Of a stretch of DNA of 64,000 bases, positions 28,241 through 36,356 are shown piece after piece (the stretch's first letter is position 1; each line of letters opens with the position of its first letter). The position numbers and the translations under genes are program-made. The notes under the pieces were generated by a model. The model was not told where the DNA came from and did no database searches. It worked only from the letters and a program-made list of their open reading frames with translations. The DNA is from Paranoxybacillus vitaminiphilus (lineage in GTDB: Bacteria > Bacillota > Bacilli > Bacillales > Anoxybacillaceae), in contig NZ_QLMH01000001.1 in the NCBI RefSeq assembly GCF_003259935.1, forward strand, positions 346,004-410,003. The letters are read 5' to 3'.

Positions 28241-29535
28241 TGGAAAAACTTTTTTATGAGCAGCTGCAAGAGGAATTGTATTACGAAAAAATGCCGAACG
28301 GTTTAGATGTATATATATTGCCGAAAAAAGGATTTAACAAGACGTATGCGACGTTTACAACGAAATACGGCTCCATCGATAATCAATTCGTGCCGCTTGG
28401 ACAGACGGAAATGAAACGAGTGCCGGATGGAATTGCCCACTTTTTAGAGCATAAGCTGTTTGAAAAAGAAGACGGTGATGTATTTCAGCAGTTCAGCAAA
28501 CAAGGTGCCTCAGCGAATGCCTTTACGTCATTTACGAGAACGGCTTATTTGTTTTCAAGCACAGCCAATGTTGAAAAAAACTTGGAAACGCTTATCGACT
28601 TTGTCCAAAGCCCGTATTTTACAGACAAGACAGTCGAAAAAGAAAAAGGCATTATTGGTCAGGAAATCCGCATGTATGATGACAACCCGGATTGGCGCCT
28701 TTACTTCGGCACGATTCAAAGTATGTACAAAAACCATCCTGTAAGAATTGATATTGCCGGAACCGTTGAGTCGATTGCAGAAATTACGAAAGAACTGCTG
28801 TATGAATGCTATGAAACGTTTTATCATCCGAGCAACATGCTATTATTTGTCGTTGGTCCTGTCGATCAAGAAAAAATGATGCAACAAATCCGCGATAATC
28901 AAGCGCGCAAATCGTTTAAGCCTGCTGCGGAAATAAAGCGTTTTGTTTATAGCGAACCAGAAGAGGTCGCCCAAGCGAAGCAAGTGATTCCGATGAATGT
29001 ACAAACGCCGAAATGTCTTGTCGGTATTAAAGCGAAAAACGTTGGTCAGATTGGTAAAGATAAATTAAAGCATGAACTGGCGATGAATGTGTTATTGGAT
29101 TATTTATTTGGAAAAAGTTCACCGCATTATGAGCGGCTATACAGCGATGGCTTAATTGATGAGACATTTTCATACGATTATACGGAAGAAGCCCAGTTTG
29201 GTTTTGCGATTGTCGGCGGTGACACGGCTGAACCGGATCGTTTAGCCGATGAACTAAAGAAAATTATGTTGACATTCCGCGAGCATTCGCTTCATGAGCA
29301 AGATCTAACACGGGTCAAAAAGAAAAAAATCGGTGCATTTTTGCGCTCTCTCAATTCTCCTGAATACATCGCCAACCAATTTACGCGTTACGCCTTTAAT
29401 CAAATGAGTTTGTTTGATGTTGTTTCTGTATTGGAATCGCTCACGTGCCAAGACATTGAACAAGCAGCAAACGAATGCTTTAACGAATCGCAATTGGTTG
29501 TTTGTCAAGTTGTTCCAAAAAACGCAAGGGAATAA
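28240..29535 (+). CDS. ymfH: M16 family zinc peptidase (YmfH)
   Basis: The 431-residue product carries HFLEH at residues 67-71 and the third zinc ligand in IIGQEIRMYDD. It is the presumed catalytic partner of the upstream zinc-less paralogue. In B. subtilis the pair lies between ymfC/D and ymfI. The physiological substrate is unknown. Confidence 0.92.
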   Translation: MEKLFYEQLQEELYYEKMPNGLDVYILPKKGFNKTYATFTTKYGSIDNQFVPLGQTEMKRVPDGIAHFLEHKLFEKEDGDVFQQFSKQGASANAFTSFTRTAYLFSSTANVEKNLETLIDFVQSPYFTDKTVEKEKGIIGQEIRMYDDNPDWRLYFGTIQSMYKNHPVRIDIAGTVESIAEITKELLYECYETFYHPSNMLLFVVGPVDQEKMMQQIRDNQARKSFKPAAEIKRFVYSEPEEVAQAKQVIPMNVQTPKCLVGIKAKNVGQIGKDKLKHELAMNVLLDYLFGKSSPHYERLYSDGLIDETFSYDYTEEAQFGFAIVGGDTAEPDRLADELKKIMLTFREHSLHEQDLTRVKKKKIGAFLRSLNSPEYIANQFTRYAFNQMSLFDVVSVLESLTCQDIEQAANECFNESQLVVCQVVPKNARE

Positions 29536-29544
29536 AGAGAAATC

Positions 29545-29652
29545 AAGACTGGCTCATAAGTGTCTGATCTCACGTGCAATCCATCCTATATAGTGTTCTT
29601 ATCCGGCTATATAGGATGGGGTGAGATCTGTGCTTACGGGTCAGTCTCTTTT
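29545..29652 (+). repeat. Dispersed palindromic repeat, long form (copy e)
   Basis: AAGACTGGCTCATAAGTGTC begins the element. Its right end ACGGGTCAGTCT pairs with the left end. Core arms are ATCCATCCTATATAG and CTATATAGGATGG, quite different in sequence from copies d and f yet still paired. The element runs up to the ymfI ribosome-binding site. Confidence 0.78.
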
Positions 29653-29666
29653 AGGAGGAAAAGTTC

Positions 29667-30383
29667 ATGAAGTATGCGCTTATTACGGGTGCCAGCGGCG
29701 ATATTGGTCTCAGCATTGCCAAACAACTTGCTGCTGATGGGTACGGTCTTTTTTTGCATTATCATCAAAACCGGCATTCACTTGAACAATTTGTTTCCAA
29801 TACCCCAATAAAAGAAGCGTATCTCATTCAAGCGGATCTTTCAGAAAAAAATGGAGTCGAAACACTTCTCACCCAACTTCAGCAGCCCGTTGATGTCATT
29901 GTTCATAATTGCGGTAATAGCTATTACGGTCTTATAACGGACATGAGCGATGAATTGGTCACAAAAATGGTTCAGCTTCATGTGACAAGCCCGTTTTTGC
30001 TGACGAAAAAACTGCTGCCGCATATGATCTCGCAAAAAAGCGGCAATATTGTTGTTATTTCATCGATATGGGGATTAACAGGAGCATCGTGTGAAGTGTT
30101 ATATTCGATGGTAAAGGGAGGACAAAATACGTTTGTAAAAGCTTTAGCCAAGGAGCTTGCTCCGAGCGGAATCCGCGTGAATGCGGTTGCTCCGGGAGCC
30201 ATCCATACAAAGATGTTGGGCCAGTTTAATGAAGAGGAGCTGACGCAGCTTGCCGAGGAAATACCGATGGGGAGAATAGGTACGCCGGATGAAGTGGCAA
30301 AAGCTGTTTCGTTTTTAATTTCGAATCATGCCTCGTATATTACAGGGCAAGTTTTATCTGTCAACGGCGGATGGTATTGTTAA
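29667..30383 (+). CDS. ymfI: Short-chain dehydrogenase/reductase YmfI
   Basis: The 238-residue SDR protein has the NAD(P) motif GASGDIG (8-14), NCGNS, the catalytic Ser in VISSIWG, and YSMVKGG providing Tyr and Lys. It ends in the FabG-like SYITGQVLSVNGGW. Best described as a 3-oxoacyl-ACP reductase-like enzyme; the true substrate is unknown. The start follows AGGAGG within the end of repeat copy e. Confidence 0.92.
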   Translation: MKYALITGASGDIGLSIAKQLAADGYGLFLHYHQNRHSLEQFVSNTPIKEAYLIQADLSEKNGVETLLTQLQQPVDVIVHNCGNSYYGLITDMSDELVTKMVQLHVTSPFLLTKKLLPHMISQKSGNIVVISSIWGLTGASCEVLYSMVKGGQNTFVKALAKELAPSGIRVNAVAPGAIHTKMLGQFNEEELTQLAEEIPMGRIGTPDEVAKAVSFLISNHASYITGQVLSVNGGWYC

Positions 30384-30455
30384 GAAAATGAATCGAATAA
30401 TTTCGCAAAAGGTTGGCAAACTATCCTTGAATCGAATATCAAGGAGGTAGAGGCA

Positions 30456-30707
30456 ATGTCTGTTTTAGATAATTTCAACCAATGGAAGAGCTTTTTAAGC
30501 GAACGGTTAGAGCAGGCGCAGCAACAAGGAATGAACGGCGAAGTGATTTCCGATATGGCTTACCAAATCGGTGACTATTTAGCGAAACAAGTCGATCCAA
30601 AAAACCCTGAAGAACGTGTGCTTGCTGACCTTTGGAACGCCGCGGATGAGCAGGAACAGTACGCAATCGCTAATGCGATGGTTAAATTAGTGCAAAGCCA
30701 GAAATAA
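30456..30707 (+). CDS. ymfJ: DUF3243 protein YmfJ
   Basis: The 83-residue protein belongs to the DUF3243 family: MSVLDNFNQWKSFLSERL at the start and a hydrophilic helical body (DEQEQYAIANAMVKLVQ). The ATG follows AAGGAGGTAG. Function unknown. Its TAA stop contributes the first base of repeat copy f. Confidence 0.92.
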   Translation: MSVLDNFNQWKSFLSERLEQAQQQGMNGEVISDMAYQIGDYLAKQVDPKNPEERVLADLWNAADEQEQYAIANAMVKLVQSQK

Positions 30708-30822
30708 AGAGACTGATCCATAAGTGTCTGGCCTCACGTGCATTTCACAATATATAGTCTTATGTTATGTCTTATATATTGTGTTGTGGGGTCTGACACT
30801 TTACTTTTGGGTCAGCCTCTTT
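30707..30822 (+). repeat. Dispersed palindromic repeat, long form (copy f)
   Basis: AAGAGACTGATCCATAAGTG opens it and GACACTTTACTTTTGGGTCA then GCCTCTTT closes it. ATCCA pairs with TGGGT. Core arms ACAATATATAG and TATATATTGT pair. It starts inside the ymfJ stop codon. Confidence 0.82.
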
Positions 30823-30875
30823 CGTTGTGTATGATCATTTTTCCTTGTTTCCTTCTAATCCCCTTTTCTGTTGCA

Positions 30876-30903
30876 TTGAAATTCGCTATTATAGTAGTAT
30901 AAA
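30876..30903 (+). promoter_or_regulatory. Candidate promoter of ymfK
   Basis: TTGAAA (30876-30881) and TATAAA (30898-30903) are 16 bases apart. An overlapping alternative is TTGCAT-N18-TAGTAT. Confidence 0.45.
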
Positions 30904-30956
30904 TTTAGCATAATACGTCACATTATTTGGACCATCCTAATAAAAGGGAGGAAGCG

Positions 30957-31751
30957 ATGATGGGGAAAAAAGAATGGTATTTAGAATATGAAATACATAT
31001 CAATCGACCGGGGCTGTTAGGTGATATTTCTTCTCTTTTAGGGATGTTGTCCATTAATATTGTGACGATTAACGGCGTCGATGATTCGCGGCGCGGAATG
31101 CTTTTGCTTTGTGATAACAATGAGCAAATTGAGCGGCTTGAATCCATTTTGCGCACAATGGATAATATAACGGTTACGAAGCTGCGTCAGCCGAAATTGC
31201 GTGATCGTTTAGCGGTCCGGCATGGACGTTATATTCAACGCGATGCGGATGACAAAAAGACGTTTCGTTTTGTCCGCGATGAGTTAGGATTGCTTGTTGA
31301 CTTTATGGCCGAGCTTTTTAAGCAGGAGGGCCATAAGTTAATCGGCATTCGCGGCATGCCTCGTGTTGGGAAAACAGAATCTGTCGTTGCCGCAAGCGTT
31401 TGTGCCAATAAACGTTGGTTATTTGTATCATCCACATTGATTAAACAAACGGTTCGCAGTCAATTAATAGAAGATGAATATAATGAGAACAATATATTTA
31501 TCATTGATGCGATTGTTTCGACCCGCCGCGCAAACGAACGGCATTGGCAGCTCATTCGCGAACTTATGCGCTTGCCGGCAACAAAAGTCGTTGAACATCC
31601 GGATATTTTTGTCAGACATACAGAATATACGCTTGATGATTTCGATTATATTATTGAATTGCGAAATGAACATGATGAAGAAATTACATACGATTTAGTT
31701 GATCAGCAGTCTTTATTTTCTGAAGATGGATTCGGGAATTTTGACTTTTAA
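30957..31751 (+). CDS. ymfK: DUF3388 protein YmfK (ACT-like domain plus P-loop)
   Basis: The 264-residue protein joins an N-terminal ACT-like fold (about 1-75; HINRPGLLGDISSLLG) to a region with a P-loop-like motif GMPRVGKTES (about 142-151) and a later FIIDAIVSTRR strand resembling Walker B. This suggests a nucleotide-binding protein regulated by a small ligand. GTG/ATG choices: GGGAGG precedes ATG 30957 and ATG 30960; either is possible. It is conserved in Bacillales at this place, with no assigned role. Confidence 0.88.
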   Translation: MMGKKEWYLEYEIHINRPGLLGDISSLLGMLSINIVTINGVDDSRRGMLLLCDNNEQIERLESILRTMDNITVTKLRQPKLRDRLAVRHGRYIQRDADDKKTFRFVRDELGLLVDFMAELFKQEGHKLIGIRGMPRVGKTESVVAASVCANKRWLFVSSTLIKQTVRSQLIEDEYNENNIFIIDAIVSTRRANERHWQLIRELMRLPATKVVEHPDIFVRHTEYTLDDFDYIIELRNEHDEEITYDLVDQQSLFSEDGFGNFDF

Positions 31752-31785
31752 TATTTTTTAATAAAAAATGTGGAAGGTGTTCTCA

Positions 31786-32670
31786 TTGACAGAGTTAGGT
31801 AAGCGGTTGAAAGAAGCGAGAGAAGCGAAGAACATTAGCTTAGATGAGTTACAGGAAATGACGAAAATTCAAAAACGTTATTTAATCGGAATTGAAGAAG
31901 GCAATTATAATATCATGCCGGGAAATTTTTATGTGCGTGCGTTTATTAAGCAATATGCGGAAGCGGTAGGATTAGACTCTGAACAGTTATTTGAAGAGTA
32001 CAAACATGAAATTCCTAGCTCACAGCATGAAGAATTGCCTGAACAGCTGTCACGGGTAAAAAGCAGACAGCAGCTTTCGCCGAAAACGTCAAAAATCATT
32101 GACATGCTCCCGAAGCTGCTGATGACCGTATTGATTATTGGGGCAGCTGTTGCACTTTGGCTTATTATCCAAAAATGGGATGTAAATAATAAAACATCGA
32201 AAGAAAATGTAACAAACAATCCAGCGGAAGTTGAACAATCAAAAAATTCACCTTTGGAAGAAGCGAAGGATAAAGAGAAAAGCGAGGAAAGCAAAGGGCA
32301 AAAGGAAGTACAATCCTCTGAACAACCTTCAGAGGAAGAAGAAAATATGCATACATTAACAGTTATTGAGCAAAATGGAAAAGAATCAACGGTAGAACTG
32401 ACAAATACAAATCAATTTATACTCGAAGTTGCTTCTAAGGGAACATCATGGGTTGAAGTTCATAATGGAAAAGGCCACACATTTTTTGCCGCTACTTTAA
32501 ACGAAAATGAAACACAGCGATTTGATTTGTCAAATGAATCGGAAATTCTTGTGAAAATCGGAAAAGCAACAGATATTGAAATGAAAATTAACGGACAACC
32601 TTTTACTTATCCAATTAGTCCTAGTGAAGAAGTGTTTCAAAAAATAAAAATTTTATTCAAAAAGTCGTAA
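31786..32670 (+). CDS. ymfM: RodZ-like helix-turn-helix membrane protein YmfM
   Basis: The 294-residue protein has an N-terminal Xre/HTH_25 domain (about 1-70), a single membrane helix (about 105-125, LLMTVLIIGAAVALWLII), a charged extracytoplasmic linker, and a DUF4115-like C-terminal domain. This is the RodZ layout; RodZ links MreB to the wall elongation machinery. TTG at 31786 is preferred to ATG 31768 because GGAAGGTG lies six bases upstream and the alignment begins MTELGKRLKEAR. Confidence 0.9.
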   Translation: MTELGKRLKEAREAKNISLDELQEMTKIQKRYLIGIEEGNYNIMPGNFYVRAFIKQYAEAVGLDSEQLFEEYKHEIPSSQHEELPEQLSRVKSRQQLSPKTSKIIDMLPKLLMTVLIIGAAVALWLIIQKWDVNNKTSKENVTNNPAEVEQSKNSPLEEAKDKEKSEESKGQKEVQSSEQPSEEEENMHTLTVIEQNGKESTVELTNTNQFILEVASKGTSWVEVHNGKGHTFFAATLNENETQRFDLSNESEILVKIGKATDIEMKINGQPFTYPISPSEEVFQKIKILFKKS

Positions 32671-32696
32671 GTCATCTTTGTTATAGATGACTTTTA
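32669..32696 (+). terminator. ymfM terminator
   Basis: AAGTCATCT pairs with AGATGACTT, followed by TT; a modest intrinsic terminator overlapping the stop codon. Confidence 0.65.
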
Positions 32697-32725
32697 TATG
32701 TTTTTCTTAGTGGAGGTTATTGGAT

Positions 32726-33304
32726 GTGAATTTGCCAAATAAGATTACGATAGCACGAATTATGCTTATTCCCTTTTTTCTCATCGTTATGCTCGTTCCG
32801 TTTAATTGGGGGAACATTCAAGTTGGCACGCAAATATTGCCGGTAGCCCATTTAGTTGGCGCATTGATTTTTATTTTGGCTTCAACGACTGATTGGATTG
32901 ATGGTTATTTTGCCCGGAAATATAACTTAGTTACTAATTTGGGGAAATTTTTAGATCCGCTTGCTGACAAATTGCTTGTGTCGGCAGCGCTTATCGTACT
33001 TGTTGATCTCGACTTGGCGCCTGCTTGGATGGTGATTATTATTATCAGCCGGGAGTTTGCCGTAACAGGATTACGCCTTGTTCTTGCGGGTGAAGGGGAA
33101 GTCGTCGCCGCCAACATGTTAGGCAAAATAAAAACGTGGACGCAAATTATTGCGATTTCTGCGCTTCTTCTTCGCAACCTGCCGTTTGAAATGGTCTCAT
33201 TTCCGTTTGCGATGATTTCGTTATGGGTGGCAGTATTTTTTACGATTTGGTCTGGATGGGACTATTTTGCGAAAAATAAGCATGCGTTCATCCATTCGAA
33301 ATAG
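32726..33304 (+). CDS. pgsA: CDP-diacylglycerol-glycerol-3-phosphate 3-phosphatidyltransferase
   Basis: Makes phosphatidylglycerol phosphate at the membrane, the committed step to PG and cardiolipin. The 192-residue polytopic protein has the CDP-alcohol phosphotransferase signature: DWIDGYFAR followed by GKFLDPLADK. GTG 32726 is preferred over the in-frame TTG at 32720 by SD spacing (GGAGG at 32712) and by the family start NLPNKITIAR. Confidence 0.96.
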   Translation: MNLPNKITIARIMLIPFFLIVMLVPFNWGNIQVGTQILPVAHLVGALIFILASTTDWIDGYFARKYNLVTNLGKFLDPLADKLLVSAALIVLVDLDLAPAWMVIIIISREFAVTGLRLVLAGEGEVVAANMLGKIKTWTQIIAISALLLRNLPFEMVSFPFAMISLWVAVFFTIWSGWDYFAKNKHAFIHSK

Positions 33305-33343
33305 TTCATTAAGTGGAATTGTGCCAAAGGAGATGCTTTTATT

Positions 33344-34585
33344 GTGAATGCGGAAATTATTGCCGTCGGTTCAGAATTATTGCTCGGACAAATCGCCAAT
33401 ACGAATGCCCAGTTTTTATCGAAGCAAATGGCGGAGTTAGGGATTAATGTCTATTTTCATACCGTTGTTGGCGACAATCCGTCGCGGCTTCGGAGGGCCA
33501 TTGAAGTCGCGCAGACGCGTGCTAACTTAATTATTTTTACAGGCGGGCTTGGTCCGACAAAAGATGATTTAACAAAGGAAACCATTGCGGACCTATTAAA
33601 CTGCAAACTTATGATCGATGAGGAAGCGCTTCAGTCGATACGCGCTTATTTTGCGCGGACAAAGCGGACAATGACAGAAAATAATATCAAACAGGCGCTT
33701 GTGCTAGAGGGTGCGGAAGTATTGAAAAATGATAACGGTATGGCTCCCGGTATGGCGCTGACCATTGATGAGATTACATATATGTTGCTGCCGGGTCCTC
33801 CGAAAGAAATGAAGCCGATGTTTTTAAATTATGGTCGTCCGTTTCTTATGCGAAAACTCGGGCGTCATGAACGGATTGAATCTCGCGTTTTGCGGTTTTT
33901 TGGCATCGGCGAATCACAGTTAGAAACAGAGATTGAAGATTTAATTGATCGCCAATCCAATCCGACCATCGCCCCTCTTGCCGGTGACGGAGAAGTGACA
34001 TTGCGTTTGACGGCCAAACATCATTCGGTTTCTGAAGCACAAAAAATGCTTGATGAAATCGAGAAAACGATTTTAGAAAGAGCAGGAGACTATTTTTACG
34101 GATACAACGAAGGCACGATTTTCAGCAAAACAATGGAACAGCTTATCGCCCGAAATGTAACGATTGCTTCTGCTGAAAGTTTAACAGGCGGATTATTTGC
34201 CCAGCAGCTGACAGCCATCCCTGGAGCATCGCAAACGGTAAAAGGGGGCATTGTTTGCTACACAAATGAAATAAAGCAACGCCTCCTTCATGTTTCCGAA
34301 GCGATATTAAAAACAGACGGAGCCGTGAGTGAATCATGTGCAAAAGCGCTGGCTGAGAACGTTCGCACGCTTTTCCAAACGGATATAGGAATCAGTTTTA
34401 CAGGTGTGGCCGGGCCGGGCTTGCAGGAAGGAAAACCTGTCGGAACCGTTTATATCGGAATTGCTATAAGCAATGGTCCAACTGAAGTATTTTCTTTATC
34501 TCTCGCCGGCAGCCGCGAATCGATTCGTATGCGTACAGCGAAATATGGTTGTTATTATTTGTTGAAAAAACTGGAAAATAAATAA
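33344..34585 (+). CDS. cinA: CinA family protein (competence/damage-inducible)
   Basis: The 413-residue product has an N-terminal MoCF-like COG1058 domain ([30 protein letters not shown]) and a C-terminal CinA amidase domain (about 255-410, [20 protein letters not shown]). Family members hydrolyse NMN and/or ADP-ribose. As in B. subtilis it directly precedes recA. The GTG start follows AAAGGAG. Confidence 0.95.
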   Translation: MNAEIIAVGSELLLGQIANTNAQFLSKQMAELGINVYFHTVVGDNPSRLRRAIEVAQTRANLIIFTGGLGPTKDDLTKETIADLLNCKLMIDEEALQSIRAYFARTKRTMTENNIKQALVLEGAEVLKNDNGMAPGMALTIDEITYMLLPGPPKEMKPMFLNYGRPFLMRKLGRHERIESRVLRFFGIGESQLETEIEDLIDRQSNPTIAPLAGDGEVTLRLTAKHHSVSEAQKMLDEIEKTILERAGDYFYGYNEGTIFSKTMEQLIARNVTIASAESLTGGLFAQQLTAIPGASQTVKGGIVCYTNEIKQRLLHVSEAILKTDGAVSESCAKALAENVRTLFQTDIGISFTGVAGPGLQEGKPVGTVYIGIAISNGPTEVFSLSLAGSRESIRMRTAKYGCYYLLKKLENK

Positions 34586-34593
34586 TAAATGAT

Positions 34594-34658
34594 AAGGGTC
34601 TGATCTCCTCTAATGCTGGCCAATACGTAGGTTTTCGGGGAAGTCTGACCCTTTGTTT
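34594..34658 (+). repeat. Dispersed palindromic repeat, short form (copy g)
   Basis: AAGGGTCTGATCTCCTC pairs imperfectly with GGGGAAGTCTGACCCTT, ending TTTGTTT. It lies between cinA and the recA promoter. Confidence 0.75.
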
Positions 34659-34709
34659 ATAATATCTAGAAAAAACTGGTTTTATCACCAGCAAAAGATA
34701 GAAAGGAAA

Positions 34710-34723
34710 CGAATAAATGTTCG
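34710..34723 (+). promoter_or_regulatory. LexA (SOS) box of recA
   Basis: CGAATAAATGTTCG matches the Bacillus SOS box CGAAC-N4-GTTCG with one change, the same change seen in the B. subtilis recA box. It ends nine bases before the -35. Confidence 0.85.
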
Positions 34724-34731
34724 TTTTTTGC

Positions 34732-34760
34732 TTGGCAAATCACAAAAAAAGCGATATAGT
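34732..34760 (+). promoter_or_regulatory. recA: recA sigma-A promoter
   Basis: TTGGCA (34732-34737) and TATAGT (34755-34760) are separated by exactly 17 bases. The GTG start lies 33 bases downstream behind AAAGGAGG. Confidence 0.85.
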
Positions 34761-34792
34761 ATAAATAGTTAAGAAACAAAGGAGGAAATTGT

Positions 34793-35839
34793 GTGAACGA
34801 TCGTCAAGCTGCCTTGGAACAGGCGTTAAAGCAAATTGAGAAACAATTTGGTAAAGGCTCCATTATGAAATTAGGTGAGCAAACAGACCGGCAAATTTCA
34901 ACGGTATCAAGCGGCTCTTTAGCGCTGGATATCGCATTAGGCGTTGGCGGTTATCCGCGCGGACGTATCATTGAAATTTATGGTCCGGAATCTTCCGGTA
35001 AAACGACAGTAGCGCTGCATGCGATTGCTGAAGTGCAAAAATTAGGCGGACAAGCTGCGTTCATCGATGCGGAACATGCGCTTGATCCGATTTATGCCCA
35101 AAAACTAGGCGTTAATATTGATGAATTGCTTCTTTCACAGCCAGATACGGGGGAGCAGGCGTTGGAGATCGCGGAGGCGCTTGTAAGAAGCGGTGCTGTT
35201 GACATTATCGTTATCGACTCTGTTGCTGCACTTGTACCGAAGGCGGAAATTGAAGGCGAAATGGGAGACTCCCATGTCGGATTGCAGGCGCGCCTCATGT
35301 CGCAGGCATTGCGTAAGTTATCCGGTGCCATTAATAAATCGAAAACAATTGCGATCTTTATTAACCAAATTCGTGAAAAAGTTGGGGTTATGTTTGGAAA
35401 CCCAGAGACAACACCTGGTGGCCGCGCGTTAAAATTCTATGCTTCTGTCCGACTTGAGGTGCGTCGTGCTGAGCAAATTAAACAAGGCAACGACATGGTA
35501 GGAAACAAAACAAAAATTAAAGTGGTCAAAAACAAAGTGGCACCGCCATTTAGAACAGCGGATGTCGATATTATGTACGGGGAAGGAATTTCCCGTGAAG
35601 GCGAAATTATCGATATGGGCTCAGAGTTAGATATCATTCAAAAGAGCGGTTCTTGGTATTCTTATAAGGACGAGCGCCTTGGTCAGGGACGCGAGAACGC
35701 GAAACAATTCCTAAAAGAAAACCCGGAAATTATGGAGGAAATCGCTCAAGAAATTCGAAAAAGATATGGTGTAAATGCGCCCGTGTCTACTGTCGATGCG
35801 GGACAGCAGCAAGAAGAACTTGACTTTTTCGAAGAATAA
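34793..35839 (+). CDS. recA: Recombinase RecA
   Basis: The ATP-dependent strand-exchange protein and LexA co-protease. The 348-residue product has Walker A GPESSGKT (64-71), Walker [11 protein letters not shown], loop L2 region ([20 protein letters not shown]), and the C-terminal acidic tail [11 protein letters not shown] start. The upstream LexA box shows SOS control. Confidence 0.98.
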   Translation: MNDRQAALEQALKQIEKQFGKGSIMKLGEQTDRQISTVSSGSLALDIALGVGGYPRGRIIEIYGPESSGKTTVALHAIAEVQKLGGQAAFIDAEHALDPIYAQKLGVNIDELLLSQPDTGEQALEIAEALVRSGAVDIIVIDSVAALVPKAEIEGEMGDSHVGLQARLMSQALRKLSGAINKSKTIAIFINQIREKVGVMFGNPETTPGGRALKFYASVRLEVRRAEQIKQGNDMVGNKTKIKVVKNKVAPPFRTADVDIMYGEGISREGEIIDMGSELDIIQKSGSWYSYKDERLGQGRENAKQFLKENPEIMEEIAQEIRKRYGVNAPVSTVDAGQQQEELDFFEE

Positions 35840-35850
35840 AATTTGTCATG

Positions 35851-35962
35851 AAGAGGCTGACTCATAAGCGTCTGACCTCACGCGCAGCACATCATGAAAG
35901 CTTATTCAGCTAAGATGACTATATGTTGTGTTGAGGGGCAGACAATTGGTCAGCCTCTTTTT
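35851..35962 (+). repeat. Dispersed palindromic repeat, long form (copy h)
   Basis: AAGAGGCTGACTCATAAGCG and the right end CAATTGGTCAGCCTCTT pair; CGTCTGACCTCACG and TGTTGAGGGGCAGAC form the middle stem. It ends TTTTT, so it doubles as a plausible recA terminator. Confidence 0.8.
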
Positions 35963-36030
35963 GCTAACTGAGCATCTTCTCATATTTCACAAAGATTCTG
36001 TCATATTTAACTGCATCATAAGGACAGAGC

Positions 36031-36059
36031 TTGACAATAAATTTTACCACCTTTAAAAT
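36031..36059 (+). promoter_or_regulatory. rny: rny sigma-A promoter
   Basis: TTGACA (36031-36036) is a perfect -35; TAAAAT (36054-36059) lies 17 bases later. Transcription would begin near 36066. Confidence 0.8.
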
Positions 36060-36065
36060 TAACAT

Positions 36066-36350
36066 GTATATTTTACTAATTTTTAAGCGGCTTTGAACCA
36101 GGCCGACAGACGGGAATGTGGTGTTAGGCTGCTTGTCGATGAAAGTCTTGTGGAATAAGAGTAGATGTCTATAAGGTATAGAAGAAGCTCTTTAGTACAC
36201 AAGAACCTGCCGGTTTTAGTCGTGCAGAGGTTCAAATTTTTATTGTTATTAACAATGTGAAACGCCTTTGTGCTGTATGTTGAAACCGTTGTAACAATGT
36301 ACATGCCGACATTGATTTAGCAACTAACAAGTTCATAGCAAGAGGAGGTG
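36066..36350 (+). ncRNA. Long untranslated leader of rny
   Basis: About 290 bases lie between the promoter and the rny start without a credible gene. Readable hairpins include GAACCT (36203-36208) with AGGTTC (36228-36233), ATTGTT-ATT-AACAAT near 36242-36256, and CAATGT with ACATTG (about 36294-36313). Function unknown; it may host regulation of RNase Y synthesis. Confidence 0.4.
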
Positions 36351-36356
36351 AAATGG

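Noticed and set aside
36147-36182. Possible leader peptide in the rny 5' region
   Set aside because: Only about eleven codons and no ribosome-binding site.
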